This document shows, piece by piece, positions 48,697 through 60,333 of a DNA stretch of 64,000 bases; within the stretch, counting starts at the first letter, position 1, and the number at the start of each line of letters is the position of its first letter. The notes under the pieces were generated by a model that was given only the letters and a program-made list of their open reading frames with translations, ran no database searches and had not been told where the DNA came from. Location of the stretch: NCBI RefSeq assembly GCF_000247695.1, contig NW_004624783.1:7011120-7075119 (forward strand), given 5' to 3'. The position numbers and the translations under genes are program-made. Source of the stretch: Heterocephalus glaber (Eukaryota > Chordata > Mammalia > Rodentia > Bathyergidae).

Positions 48697-48798
48697 TCAG
48701 TACCATGGGTCAGCGCGGTGCTGCTGGTTGTAGAGCTGTAGCTTGATCTGATCTTTGATCTGATTCACAAGGATCTGGGACAGCAGGATTCCCACCAG
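48697..48798 (-). CDS. TSPAN33: TSPAN33 exon 8: TM4 end, C-terminal tail, stop
   Basis: A 102-nt exon encodes [20 protein letters not shown] to QQHRADPWY, then TGA. The tail matches the human protein closely. Confidence 0.95.
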   Translation of the reverse strand: MVGILLSQILVNQIKDQIKLQLYNQQHRADPWY

Positions 48799-51700
48799 CT
48801 GAGAAAGGCAAGAAGGAATTGGGCGCTCAGCAATGAGTGATGCCCCTCCTTCCCCTGACTCAGTCTTCCCAGTGAGCTAAGCACCATCCCTTCTTCTGCC
48901 CCTCAGCAATGTCAGTCTCTGAAACCACAGTTGGTCCCCAAGTGCCCTCCCCTAAATAAAGGAGTCTCTGCAGAGTTTCTGAGACTGACAAGTCACACAG
49001 GGTAAGTTACCTGGGGGATGGCCAGCCCCAGTGCCACACCACCAAGTAAGAATAGGTTGCTGTGTATCCAGTTGACCAGCTTGTCAATACAGCCATTGGT
49101 ATAGATGACGTCACTAGCTTCCGAGTATTTAAGAGCCTGCATACCTTGGCCACACATAGTGTTGATCACTGCCTGGGGAAAGAGTTGAAAAGCCAAATGG
49201 GTTTTCCATGCCAATAACTTCTTGTTTTGGACCCTAGCTGAAGGGCTTCCTATCCTTCCTAAACTCTGAAATTGTTAAGAGTATCTCCAGAGGGTGTTGG
49301 GCTGGAAATTGCTAAATGTACGCTTGCCTTCTCTTGGGAAGCCTAGATATAGTTCTTGCTTTAGATCTGCCTTTCCTGAACTCGCTTGTAGGCTATAGGA
49401 GGGAAAGGTTAATGGAGCCATCAGGTTGAGGTGACACCTGACACCTGTCCCACAAAACTCTTGGGTTAAGCTATAAAATGGGCAAGAAAGTAACTTAGAC
49501 CACTATCCAGAAAGAAATGAGGAGGGATGTTTGCTTACCTGGTTTGGGGTAGGCAAGCAACAGGAGTAAGGCACAGAGCATCGCTCACGGCTGGGGTTAT
49601 CATCTGAGCAGTTGAAGTACATATTCTGGGACCAGTCCTTGTAGGAAATCCCTCCACAGCAGCTGAACTGCAAGAGAGCCCATTGCAAAAGTTAAGAATC
49701 ACCCACCCCTTACTCTGATATAACCTCGAACCTTGGGCTCAAGTCTCCCAGTTGCTTTCACCTGAAGAAATTTTTTTCGTCTTAATTTCTACTACTTTAT
49801 GTATCTTGTATAACTTGTCATAGTGCTGGATATTAGTTGTGTGTATATTTTTTATTTACATATTCAACTATATTCCTTGAGAGAAGGTAGAGAAGGTTCT
49901 GGCTTTATAGTTCTGCACAGCAGAGTCTGATAAAGGAGGTGTTTAAAAATACTGGCTAGAGCTCAGGGTATAGTTCAGTGGATTAACATGAACATAGCAT
50001 GGACAAAACCCCGGGCTCAAACCCAGCAACACCAAAAAGTAACAAAAGAGTCAACAATAATGGCTGAAATAATTAAAAGATTAGTGCTTAAAACCTTGAC
50101 TTGAGATAGAGAAAACAGGGCCGGGGATTTAGCTCAGTGGTTTCACAAGCGCAAAGACACGCATTCAATCCCCAGTACCAAAACAACGCCCCCCCCCAAA
50201 AAAAGTACCTTTATTTAAAATTTAACTTTTGATTCATAGCAGCATTATTCACAATAGCCAAAAGGTAGAGGCAACCCAAGTGTCCATCAATGGATAAGAT
50301 AAACAAAATGTGAGGCTTACATACATTGGACTATTACCCAGGGTTTTTTTTGTTTTTTTTTTTTTGGTACCGGTGATCGAACTTGGGACCTTGGGCTTGT
50401 GAGGCAGGCACCGGAACCACTGAGCTAAATCCCTGGCCCATACCCAGTCTTTTATTCACCATTGTATATCATTTATCCCAGGAATGCAAGGTTAAATTAA
50501 TATATGAAAATCAGTCAGCCATATACTAAACTATAAGGCCAAAATTACATTATCACCTTAGTAGCTGCATAAAACAATTTCATAATATCCAAACCTTCTC
50601 ATGTATTTTCAACTTCTGTTGTTAGTTATACATTTATTTATACTTGTTACATTTTTCTGATGGGTTGATCCTCTTGTCATTGTTCAGCATCTATTTTTTA
50701 TTTCACTTTATTAGTACATATTTGCATTTGCAAGATGAGATTTACATTCATCTTGGAGAATAAGTGCATGTACATAACACAACTTGTTTCTTTTTTAATG
50801 CTCTTCTCACCCACTTCCCTCCCTCTGTCTTTAAATCCTCTTTCTCTGTTTTCATTCTTGTTATCGTTACTCTTAGCTCCTATTTATGATGTAAAATGTT
50901 TACATTCATTGTGGGTATTTGGTAATTGTACATGATATATCATAAATCTTCTTAATTCCTCTTCCCCTCTCCCTCGGTCTCCTGGACCCCTTCCTATTGG
51001 CAAGAGATCTGTATGCTTGTCCCCTTCTAGCCATCCTTTATTTTGCTCTTTGTACTTTCCCTTACTCAAATGAGAGAAATCATATGGTATTTAAGCTTGG
51101 GTGTCTGATTTATTTCACTCAACACTGTATTTTCCAGGTGTGTCTATTTTCCTACAAATGTCTCAAATTTATCCTTCTTTATAGCCATGTAGTAGTAGAC
51201 ACCACAATTTCTTTTTTTGGTACCAGGGATCGAACTCAAGTCCTTGAGCTTGCGCAGCCAGTGGCGAAACCACTGAGCTAAATCCCTGGCCCTGATACCA
51301 CATTTTCTTAAGTCCATTGCTGGACATACAGGCTGTTTCCAGGATTTAGCTACTAGGAATTGTGCTGCAATAAACATGGGTACACATGTATCTCTGTAAT
51401 ATCATGTCTTTAACTCTTTTGGGAAGATAACTAGAAGGAGAATCACTGGGTCAAATAGAATTTCTAATTTGAGCTCTTTGAGAAATCTCCATACTGATTT
51501 CCATAATGGTTGTATTAGTTTACCAACAGTGTAGGAGAGAGTTCCTTTTTATACTCAGTCTTTAAAGGAAGGAAATTCTAACAACCTGGATAAAACTGGA
51601 AGACAAGACAAAGGAAATAAACCAGTCACAGAAGGATGAATATTGTATGGTCCTATTAATTAATATGAGGTACCCAAATAATTAATAGGTACCCTATTAA

Positions 51701-54700
51701 TTAATATGAGGTACCAAATGAAGTCAAATTCACAGAACCAGAAAGGAGAATGATGATTGCCAGGGCAAGAGGGAAATGGGTAGTAGATGTTTAATGGGTA
51801 GAGTTTGACTTGGTGAAGATAAAAAGTTCTGGAGATGGGTTATGGTGATGATGATTGCACATATGTGAATGTTCTTGATACCACAGGTCTGTACACTGAA
51901 AAATGGTAAATTCTGGACTGGGGGTGTAGTTTAGTAATGCACTGCTTGCCTATGATGCATGAGGCCCTGGGTTTGATCCTTAGCATTGTAAAATAAAAAA
52001 ATAAATTTCATGTTATGTATATTTGACCACAATTTAAAAAATGTAACTTTTTTTTTTTGGCACCAGGGATCAAATCAGGACCTTGCACTTTCGAGGCAGG
52101 CAGCAGAACCACTGAGCTAAGTCCCCGGCCCTAAAAAAATGTAACTTTTGACTAGATGGAGCCAAGCATGGCGGTAAATGCATGTAAATCCCAGCATTTT
52201 GGGAGGGTAAGGCAGAAGGGTCACAAGTTCAAGCTCAGCCTGGGCAACTTAATGAGACCCTGTCTCAAAAAGGGGGGAGGGAGCTGGGGAGGTAGCTCAG
52301 AGATAGAACATTAGTCTAGCATGTGTGAGGGTCTGGGTACAATCCCCAGAAACAGAAAAAACAAAACAAAAACTGGTTGGTTTCTCATTCTGCTATGGGC
52401 AACCACTTATAATGGTTTCTTATAGATCATTCCAGAATTCTTTTGCAAATATCAATATATATTATTTTCCCCCTTTTTTACATAAATGGTAGATTCCTAT
52501 ATATACAGTTCTGTATCCTTAAAGAACTGTTAAAGAACTGTGTGCATGTGTGTGTGTGTGTGTGTGTGTTGCCAAACCTACTTCCAGAGTGTACATATTA
52601 CCCAGCAAGGAATGAAGAGGCCTGTGGGAGAGCCCTAGAGGGTGAGGTATATCTTGGAAGGACTCTAACTTTTACCCACAGCCCCAGGCCCTACTAACTC
52701 TACCACACTTAGCTCATACCTTCTTCTGGCCAAAATCAATGAGGTTCTGCAGATCCAGGTCATCTCGGTAATGCACGATGGCATTGTTTATAATCTCACT
52801 CACTTTCCCCCGAGCCTGCAGAGACACGGGAAGGGAATCAGGACACAGAATGAATCCCTAACTTATTCCTCCCTGCAGAAGTGACAGTAGACAGAGATCA
52901 CCTTATTTTTCTTTTCTTTTTCCTGCTTGTTGTCACAGTCTAAGTTATGCAAGTCAGGAGGGTACCCTCCACATATAGCACGGTGTGGTCGGAGCCCCAG
53001 GGTAGCCCTTCTCACCTCTATGGCAAGCAGCCTGGGACATTTGGCTCCCTCTCCCATCCCACTCTGGATGCACACTAATAGCTACCAAGCTTGGCATTGC
53101 TAAATGGCTCCAGTCCCCTTGTTGTTGTCCCAGTTCCAATCCTTCCATCCTCTTCATTCACTGACCACCACCTCCCATTCCAACTTCCTTTTTACACACT
53201 GGATATTTCTTTAACATCCCAAGGACCACTAATCTACCAGTAAAATGCCCCCAACACACATTCATTTAGGCCTGTACCCTTGAGGATCCCTATCAGCTTA
53301 GGTGAATGGAGGCCCACCCCCAAGACCCCACCTTGTACATAAGAGATAAATAGGGAGGAGTCTGGGTCTGATGGTGCACCATGACATCTACAACAGCCTT
53401 CTCCCTCATCTACAGGCACTATATAACAGAGAAAGGATACATGGCCTCTACTCTTAACATCAAAATGGGAGAAGGGGAAGATTTACAAGTCTGGGACCCT
53501 AAGCGATATTAGGACATCTCTCCCAGGACCTGGAGTGTGTGCGTGTGTGTGTGTGTTAGATCAAAGATGAAGGTTATCCCCCTTTTTTGGTGGTAGTGGG
53601 GATTGAACCTAGATCCTTCACACTGAGCTATATCCCAGCCCCATTTTGAGGTAGGGTCTCACTAAGTTGCTAAATTGTCCAAGCAGGGTTTGAATTTGCA
53701 ATCTTCCTGCCTCAGCCTCCTATAGTTCTGAGATTACAGGTGTGCACAACCATGCCCAGCTCAGATCATCCTTCTTTATCTGAATCAGCCTTGAGAAATC
53801 GGAACCAAGGCCTAATGAGGTAAGATGGCCAGTTCCAAAGCCCATCCACCCTTGGTCCTCAGGTACTAGTGAGCAAGAGAATGCTGGACCTGCTGTCACT
53901 GCTTCTCAGAGATATATTTCAAAATAATCCAATGTTTAGCTACCTCTGTATAGTATTGCCACAAAATATTTGTCGACTGATGCAAAATGGAGAAACGAAT
54001 TTGTTTTTTTTTAAACAGAAAGGCAGCAGAACTGTAGCACTGCCCTCTGGTGGACATAAGGAAATTGCATCTTTATAGACAACATCTGTATCATTTTAGG
54101 ATTTTAACAGGACTAGAAAATTCTGAATTAATTCAACAACTCTCAAGTTCATAATTTTCCACCATGTTCTCTTTCTGCTCCACTACTTTTCTCACAATTT
54201 CTTTCCATAGTCTATACCTTGTCCCGGGTAATCATTTGCCCTTTGGGAAGAGAATCCTGGTTCTTAATTAAAATGACTGTTGCTGCATGGCAGATTACCT
54301 CCAGATAGAGTAAGCATGTTTCAAATCATGTTTTCTTTCTCCCACTTTCCCTTGTTTATCTCACAATTTCTAGGGAAATAAGAGGCTCTGCGTGTTGTCT
54401 GTGCTCCACCTGAGCAATGAGTTTTATGTAGTCATTTAAAATTAAAGTTTGCAGGGTATTTTAACTCCATGTTTAAGAATTTTCTTCCCTGTTGGTCTCT
54501 CAGACTGTCAGAGGAAACACTCTACAAATGTGAAATTTTCTTTAAATATAGTGACTTTAAAGGCCATTCACTCATTCCTAAGGAGAACCTTCCAAAGGCT
54601 GCTATTTCTCAGGGGAAGGAGTGCTGTGGTTAATTAATCAGGCTAAATGCTAGCAGGAACTTTCCTTTCCTCCCTCTGGTTCACTGTGAACAGGTCCCTT

Positions 54701-55821
54701 GGGTCCCAACATTACCTTGTCTGAGAAGACGAAGCCCAGGACCCCAGCAGCCAGCTGTAGCAGGAACACGATGGTGAGGCAGAGGGAGAACTGTGGCAGC
54801 AGCCAGGAGAAGAAGACAGCCTGTTACCATTCTGGGTGGCAGCCCCTCCCAGGGCCCTGGAAGTGTTGAGGAGCACTAGGCTCCTCTCCTAGATGCCCCC
54901 AATTGAGACACTTCCTGAGAATGGCCACCCTGTTACTGACTGAGAGCCGAGGCACCTGGGGCTGAGCTCTTCAGTGAGGGGTGGACAGCACAGGCCTCTG
55001 GGGTTGGGTGGGACAGAAGAAATGGGAAGCTTGTAGGAATGGCAGCAGGAGACCAGCTGGCACCCCAGGGAGGTCTTTCCACTCACAGTCTGGAGGAGGC
55101 AGATGTTCTCTCGCAGGGATCCAATGCATCCGCAGAAGGTGAGCAGGAACATGAGGACGCCCACCACAATGAGCAGGATGGCGGGGTCCACTGCCAGGCA
55201 AGCCAAGGCTGCTTCTGGGGGGAAGGCCCATTCTCAGTCTGTGCCCATGAGGGGGCTTCCAGGGATGGGTGGGAGGGTTTCCGCAATCTGTGCTTCTCTT
55301 GGTGGGGAATATCCAGTATAAAAGTTATGTGGAGGGAGCGCCATCCTCCCAGAGTGAAGACTTGATGAACTAATGAAGTATTAGGAGGGCCTTGGGCTCA
55401 CCAGCTTTGAGGAGACTGTTTTTCAGAGCCTTTGTGCAGAGGAGGGGGAATGGAGGTTGAGTCACTCCAAACTGAGCTAGGGAGGGGTCATGCCCTTGAC
55501 TACTCTCTGCTCCCAGAATCCTACCTTCTCTTTCTGACACTCCCTAAGCTTCAAAAATAGGAATATCTTGGAAGACTCATGGAAACTCTGGGAACGAAAG
55601 TGAAATGGCATGAACAGGCTGGCAAGATGGAGACCACTGAGATCAGGCTACAGGGAGCTGCCCCTGTAACTCACGCAGGAAGAGACAGGGCCAGGGCTGG
55701 AAGAGGCAGAAAGGAATGGGCCTGGCAGCAGTCTGGGGAGGTGGAAGGAGACAGAGAGCTCACCTGCGTGCTTCATCAGCCGGGCATAGACACCCACAGC
55801 CACCATCACCATGGAAATCAC
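48697..55821 (-). CDS. TSPAN33: Tetraspanin-33, partial (exons 2-8; exon 1 off the window)
   Basis: TSPAN33 is a TspanC8 tetraspanin, the group that binds ADAM10 and steers its maturation and substrate choice. Exons on the minus strand are 55821-55764, 55214-55087, 54790-54716, 52815-52720, 49667-49539, 49172-49011 and 48798-48697. They total 750 nt with closed phases: 249 residues plus TGA. Adding a 34-codon first exon, as in human, gives 283 residues, the human length. Visible are TM2 ([16 protein letters not shown]), TM3 ([14 protein letters not shown]), a large extracellular loop with the CCG motif and eight cysteines (the TspanC8 mark), and TM4 ([20 protein letters not shown]). Exon 1 (the N-terminus and first half of TM1) was not found in 55822-64000, where there is no CpG island, so it should lie beyond the right edge. 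Confidence 0.95.
49011..49172 (-). CDS. TSPAN33: TSPAN33 exon 7: loop end and TM4
   Basis: A 162-nt in-phase exon starts [20 protein letters not shown] and continues through [10 protein letters not shown] into TM4. The last two loop cysteines are here. [12 protein letters not shown] differs from the human stretch I remember at several sites, so this part of the loop looks fast-evolving. Confidence 0.95.
49539..49667 (-). CDS. TSPAN33: TSPAN33 exon 6: CCG motif and loop cysteines
   Basis: A 129-nt exon encodes [20 protein letters not shown] to CCLPTPNQ. It holds six of the eight loop cysteines and a potential NCS glycosylation sequon. Confidence 0.95.
49960..50204 (+). mobile_element. Old ID and young ID, TSPAN33 intron 5
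   Basis: Old ID 49960-50040 (GCTCAGGGTATAGTTCAGTG) and a young ID 50118-50204 with a shortened middle. Both are antisense to TSPAN33. Confidence 0.78.
50205..50600 (+). mobile_element. L1 fragments in TSPAN33 intron 5
   Basis: AGCAGCATTATTCACAATAG and CATCAATGGATAAGATAAAC, then ATCCCAGGAATGCAAGGTTA from the reverse transcriptase part, split by an ID in minus. Confidence 0.7.
50343..50439 (-). mobile_element. Young ID in L1
   Basis: Long poly(T), GGTACCGGTGATCGAACTTG ... CTAAATCCCTGGCCC; flanks repeat TACCCAG. Confidence 0.88.
50640..51545 (-). mobile_element. L1 3' end, reverse, TSPAN33 intron 5
   Basis: The reverse 3' UTR with its pyrimidine tract (CTCCCTCGGTCTCCTGGACC) and GTGCTGCAATAAACATGGGT. 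It is on the same strand as TSPAN33 and is split by an ID at 51211. Confidence 0.75.
51211..51292 (-). mobile_element. Young ID in reverse L1
   Basis: TTTTTTTGGTACCAGGGATC ... GAGCTAAATCCCTGGCCC; flanks repeat ACCACAWTTTC. Confidence 0.9.
51546..52046 (+). mobile_element. L1 3' fragment
   Basis: ACCTGGATAAAACTGGAAGA and GAATGATGATTGCCAGGGC are old L1 3' sequence. It includes a local duplication around 51651-51716. Confidence 0.65.
51918..52000 (+). mobile_element. Old ID SINE
   Basis: GGACTGGGGGTGTAGTTTAG ... TTTGATCCTTAGCA. Confidence 0.75.
52047..52132 (-). mobile_element. Young ID SINE
   Basis: TTTTTTTTTGGCACCAGGG ... GAGCTAAGTCCCCGGCCC; flanks repeat AAAAAATGTAACTTTT. Confidence 0.9.
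52163..52370 (+). mobile_element. B1-ID dimeric SINE
   Basis: B1 (CCAAGCATGGCGGTAAATGC ... GAGACCCTGTCTC) then an ID (GAGCTGGGGAGGTAGCTCAG ... ACAATCCCCAGAAAC). Confidence 0.8.
52546..52570. repeat. TG microsatellite near TSPAN33 exon 5
   Basis: About 12 TG units, 150 bp past the exon 5 donor on the transcribed strand. A second short TG run lies at 53538-53556. Confidence 0.93.
52720..52815 (-). CDS. TSPAN33: TSPAN33 exon 5: start of large extracellular loop
   Basis: A 96-nt in-phase exon encodes [20 protein letters not shown] and [12 protein letters not shown]. The acceptor is CTGCAG and the donor GTATGA. Confidence 0.94.
52816..54715 (-). other. TSPAN33 intron 4 (overview)
   Basis: 1.9 kb, mostly unique. 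Only a B1-ID dimer in reverse (53583-53762, GGTGGTAGTGGGGATTGAAC ... GAGATTACAGGTGTGCAC) and the short TG run are recognisable. The 53.8-54.7 kb part holds nothing that I can name. Confidence 0.75.
54716..54790 (-). CDS. TSPAN33: TSPAN33 exon 4: TM3
   Basis: A 75-nt in-phase exon encodes [20 protein letters not shown] and VFSDK. The acceptor is CCACAG and the donor GTAATG. It is too short for simple ORF finding. Confidence 0.94.
55087..55214 (-). CDS. TSPAN33: TSPAN33 exon 3: small loop, TM2, inner loop
   Basis: This encodes 42 codons after a split Glu codon: [20 protein letters not shown] through [16 protein letters not shown]. The acceptor is CCCCCCAG and the donor GTGAGT. Confidence 0.95.
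55764..55821 (-). CDS. TSPAN33: TSPAN33 exon 2: end of TM1
   Basis: A 58-nt exon encodes [19 protein letters not shown] plus one base. The acceptor is TTTGCACAG and the donor GTGAGC. It starts in phase 0, as expected after the human-type exon 1. Confidence 0.93.
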
Positions 55822-55944
55822 CTGTGCAAACAGGGAAAGAGCCAGACCTGACCTTGAGATTTCTGGAAATCAGAGAGCCCTGAACACAAACTTTCCAGGA
55901 GAACAGGAGGGGATAATTATCCTAGGGCCCAGGGGTGACGCCTC

Positions 55945-56110
55945 AATAATACTGCTGATAATATCTATCAGGCTCTATCTCCATGACTACTTTTCCAAAT
56001 ACTACCTCATAACATCCTTGCAATACAATTATCTGTGAGGCAGATATTATCCCCATTTTACAGATGAGGAACTTAAGGCAATACAAGTTTAATACAGAAT
56101 AGTGACTTAA
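55945..56110. mobile_element. MIR in TSPAN33 intron 1
   Basis: TATTATCCCCATTTTACAGA followed by TGAGGAACTTAAGGCA is a clear MIR segment. Confidence 0.75.
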
Positions 56111-56125
56111 AGGGTGGGCTTCCAG

Positions 56126-56205
56126 GGGGCTGGGCATCTAGCTTAGTGGTAGAGTGCATGCACGAAGGCCTAGATTCAATCTTCAACACCAAAAAATACT
56201 CCAAA
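56126..56205 (+). mobile_element. Old ID SINE
   Basis: GGGGGCTGGGCATCTAGCTT ... TTCAATCTTCAACACC. Confidence 0.75.
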
Positions 56206-56234
56206 AATCAAAACCAGACAAAAACATGGGCTTC

Positions 56235-56400
56235 TGAGTGAGTCAGACTTAATGTGGGACAAATTTCTGAGCCTTAGTTTCTGTATCTGGAAATGGAATT
56301 AAGAACAAGCAAACAGCTACATCTAATAAGATTGCTGTGATAATTAAATAAAATAACGAGTGAAGAGTACTTAACACAGGCCTAACAATGACTATCTGCC
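56235..56400 (+). mobile_element. MIR fragment
   Basis: TGAGCCTTAGTTTCTGTATC then GATTGCTGTGATAATTAAAT, as in MIR. Confidence 0.6.
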
Positions 56401-56454
56401 ATCTCTAATCGTCAATTTGTCCAACATCACATAGGAACTGTGAAGTTTTTCTTA

Positions 56455-56640
56455 TTATTTTTTCTGGTTCTGGGGACTGATCCCAGACCTTTTACTAACC
56501 TGCACTCCCAACCCTTTTTTATTTTTATTTTGAGACAGGGTTTACACTAAGTTGTCCACGCTTCCCTTGATCTTCTGAGCTTCCTGCCTCAGCCTCTGGA
56601 GTAGCTGTGATTACAGATGTGCACCACTGCACCCAGCCTG
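56455..56640 (-). mobile_element. B1-ID dimeric SINE
   Basis: Reverse ID remnant (TTCTGGTTCTGGGGACTGAT) runs through TTTTTATTTTGAGACAGGG into a reverse B1. Confidence 0.75.
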
Positions 56641-57072
56641 AAGTTTTGAATTCTAGGCCATCTACATGAAAAAGCAGGTCTCACAGCTACAGCGGGCCCA
56701 GATAGATGCACATTCCCAGCTCTCTAACCCTCTTGGAGGCCAATATAGTGTCAAGAATAAGAAGAAAGTGCACACCAACATAAGAGTGTGTGCATGAGTG
56801 TGTGTGGGTAAGTACCGGAACTGCCATCGTAAAAGAACTTTTATCTTTTAAATTCTGATTCCTGTGTGGAGGAGTAGAGCTTAGACCTTTCACATTTTAT
56901 GGCTCCTCCCTGAGAGAACAAACCTGTCAAAGACTTCCAGGAGTCCCCAGAGGGGCCTTCTCTGCCCCTCAGGCCCCAGGAATGCTGGGCGGTCCCAGTG
57001 TGTACTGTAACCCCCTCCAGCTACCCTTTCTTTGTACCCCATCTCCATGCTGGTGCTAAGCAGCAGCTGGCT

Positions 57073-57086
57073 GTCACCATGGCAAC
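57073..57086. promoter_or_regulatory. Candidate RFX X-box in TSPAN33 intron 1
   Basis: GTCACCATGGCAAC fits the RFX consensus GTNRCC-(AT)-RGYAAC in both half sites. It lies in non-repetitive intron sequence (about 56.9-57.7 kb). Binding is inference from the motif only. Confidence 0.45.
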
Positions 57087-57949
57087 AGATGAGGCCAAGC
57101 TCTGGCAGGAGAGGGTTCTCAGCAGCAGGGACTTGACCATCTCAGTGGGGAAGGAGGTGGCTGGCTAGACCTCACTGTCCTGCAAGACAGAAAGCAGCTG
57201 GAAAGAGCAACTGCAGAGGCCTCTGTGGAAGAAGGAAACCGGGCACCCTGGAACAGGTGACAGGGTCAGACATGTTTCCTGCTAGGAGAAAAAGACATGC
57301 TTCCCGTGGGCCTTGTTTAAGAGGGTCCTCTGCCACCTGGCAGGGGCTGGCAGGTGCATTCAATACTAAAGGGCAAATTTCCTTCTTAAAACCACGTCTT
57401 CAGCACCCTTCTCTGTGGCATAGCCCTCTCTCCTTGCCCCAATCATCTGGCCCTGCCTCTGGGCACCTGTGTTAGCAGCCAGCTCTCACACTTTCCATCT
57501 GGGAGACAGGGAGCATGTGGATCTGGAGGTGCCAGCTGGATTTTTGTCCCACACCACAACCAGGCTCAGGGACCACAGGGGAGACAGGGAAACCCCAGAG
57601 CAGAGATGCCTGTAAACCCAAACCTGGAGGCTGCCCCCTGCCACAGCGAATGAACATCTCCATGTACCTATTAAAACTCACTGTGCCCAGCTGCAGTTCT
57701 GCATATCATTTTACTGAGTCATTTAAAAATAAGTATCTCTCTGTGCTTTATTTCTGTGGCTCCCAGGCTCCTCACTGTTTTTTTCATATTTTAATTTTCA
57801 GTAGGGTGGATAACTTTATACAGAGATGGTCTCTGATTAAATCCTAGCACAGCTAAAAGAAAAAAGGCACAGTAAAGAGCTGCCACATATAACAGGGCAA
57901 CTTAATCCTATTTATGGGCCCATAATTACAGCAGTTGCTTTGTCTCTAT

Positions 57950-58405
57950 TGGTGGTAAGTAAAATAATGCCTCCCCAAAGATGTCGGTGTCCCAATTCCT
58001 CGAACTAGTGAATATATTACCTTACATGGCCAAAGGGACTTCACAAATGTGATTAAGGATTTAGAGATAGGGAGATCATCCCTGAAGGCCCAATAAACTT
58101 ATAAGCCAACATTATAAGCGACAAGGGTATCAGAGTCAGAGGAGGTGTGATAACAGAAACAAGATTGGGGTGATGTGGTGCCATGAATCAAGGAATGTGG
58201 GCAGCCCCCAAAGCTGCAGCAGGCAAGGACATGATTCTCCCCTAGAGAAAGCGAGAATGAATTCAGCACTGTGGATATCTTGATTTTAGCCTATCTTGGC
58301 CTGTTTTGGACTTCTGACCTCCAAAAATGTAAAAGGTTAAATTTGTGTTGTTTTAAGCCATTAAGATTGGGTAATTTGTTACAGCAGCAATAGCAAACCA
58401 ATACA
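57950..58405 (+). mobile_element. MLT1-type solo LTR in TSPAN33 intron 1
   Basis: GTGTCCCAATTCCTCGAACT, GGCCAAAGGGACTTCACAAA and GGACTTCTGACCTCCAAAAA. It is antisense to TSPAN33. Confidence 0.72.
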
Positions 58406-58505
58406 CTATCCAAATCCAATTCATCAACTCTTATGCACAAGGTACTCTGAGGACTTATAGTCTATGTGTTATACTGGGGAGGGACCAAGAGCCTTCAGAG
58501 CCTAC

Positions 58506-58690
58506 ACAGTGGTTCTCAATTTTGCCTACTATTCGTCACCTGGGGACTTGGGCGTGGAGGAGAGACTTAAGAAACTCTCACTGTGCAGGCTGTGCCACAA
58601 ACCAAGTAAATCAGAACTGATGGGCTTGGGGCCCAGGCCACAATAGTTCTAGATGTGTTCTGTGTGATTCCAAGGTGCAGCCATGCCTGG
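58506..58690 (+). mobile_element. MER5A-type hAT remnant
   Basis: Starts CAGTGGTTCTCAATTTTGCC and continues with diagnostic CACCTGGGGACTT and TCAGAACTGATGGG-like segments. Ancient and non-coding. Confidence 0.6.
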
Positions 58691-59032
58691 AAACCTACAA
58701 GCCTAAGCACAGTCAGTCATGGATTTCAAAGAGTTGACAGAGGCTCTATTAGAATCAAGATTAAGACTTTCTATTATTTTTAATATTTAATATGATCATT
58801 AATGTTGCCTCTCCTGAGCTCTTAAAGCCTGCATTTCACTGCTGCACCTTGCACACTTCCATTCCCCCCTCACTTCCCACCCTGCATTCCACTTGAACAA
58901 GGGTATATAGGTACAGTGGCTACATCTGGACTAATAGAATTTTGCTGCCCCATTCTGGTAAACTTTCCACTGTATGTCTTTCTTACAAAATTCTTGTAAC
59001 ACCCACAATATCACCAATGATCTCTCCCCCCC

Positions 59033-59230
59033 CCCTTTCTTTCTTTCTTGGTACTGGATCGAACTCCAGACCTTGAGCTTGCCAGGCAGGTGCGGTGCTA
59101 CTGAGCTACATCCCAGAATAAAGCCTGACCAGAAACTGTCTTTTTTAAATTTTTTTGGTACCAGGGATCAAACTCGGGACCTTGCACTCGTGAGGCAGGC
59201 GGTGGCACCACTGAGCTAAATCCCTGGCCC
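59033..59230 (-). mobile_element. Two IDs in reverse
   Basis: 59033-59116 (CTTTCTTGGTACTGGATCGA ...) and a young copy 59147-59230 flanked by ACCAGAAACT on both sides. Confidence 0.85.
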
Positions 59231-59714
59231 AACCAGAAACTTTCAAAAGTTAGGTATACAAAAAAAAAAAAAAAAAAGTTAGGTATACCTTTCAAAATAG
59301 CTGTGCCTAGCTTTTAGCAGAGTGTATATTCCTGAAAAATTGTCAGTCAAATAATATAATTTGGACGCATCAGGACCTTTATCCTAATGTAGTGAGTAAT
59401 CACCTCATAGTGAAAGTAGCCACCTGTTGGCTCCTTGGAGAAATGGCTGATTCTAGGATTGGGAGCATCTTGTGCTAAAAAGTAGGGAAGTGCTCAAGAA
59501 CAAACAAAAGCTCCTCATCAGTGTAGGTACTCCAAAGGGACGTAGGTGTCACCTGAAAGAGCTCCCAATGGCCAACACTGAAACAATTTCAGCATCAAAA
59601 TAAAGATGTATTGAATTATTACCCACAAAATATCTGTTAGTCCATGTTAATACAAACAAGTGACTTAATAAGTAGAGGAAAAAAGACAAACCTCCCATGC
59701 AGAAGAATTCCCAT

Positions 59715-59860
59715 TTATTTTTTGAGACAGGGTCTCACTTTGTAGTTCAGGCTTTGAACTTACTATGTAGCTCAGGCTGACCTTGAACTTGCAGTGAACC
59801 TCCTGCCTCAGCCTCCTGAGTGCAGGGATTACAGGTGTGTGTCACAATTCATGGCCAAGA
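59715..59860 (-). mobile_element. B1 SINE
   Basis: TTTTTTGAGACAGGGTCTCA ... GCAGGGATTACAGGTGTG. Confidence 0.9.
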
Positions 59861-59964
59861 ATTCCAAGTAATTTATATAGATACCTTCAAGGAGGTAAAG
59901 CATAACTCCTTGCTCCTTAAGTGTGGATTGTGCATTGGAATTTTCTTCCAAAGAATGCAATATA

Positions 59965-60055
59965 GGGCTGGGGATTTAGTTCAGTGGTTCTGCCGCCTGC
60001 CTCACAAGCGCAAGGACCCCAGTTTGATCCCCGGTACCAAAAGAAAAAAAAAAAA
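59965..60055 (+). mobile_element. Young ID SINE
   Basis: GGGCTGGGGATTTAGTTCAG ... CCCCGGTACC; flanks repeat AAGAATGCARTATA. Confidence 0.92.
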
Positions 60056-60333
60056 GAATGCAGTATAGAAAAAGGGGGAAAAGAATAATTATAGAGCAAT
60101 GAAATCTGTTAAATATGACCTCAGCCAAGAGCCCAAAGCTAACATCAACAATGATGATATTGATAAATCATTGATATGAAGCAATGTTACTAAAATGGTA
60201 CTTTATTCTTCGGTCTTCTTCCTCAAAATCCACAACCCCAGGATAGCCATGAGAAAAAGAGCAAGCAAGTTCCAATAAAAGAATGTTCTACAAAATGCCT
60301 GAGCAGCACTCTTTAAAAAGTCTCAAAGTCATC

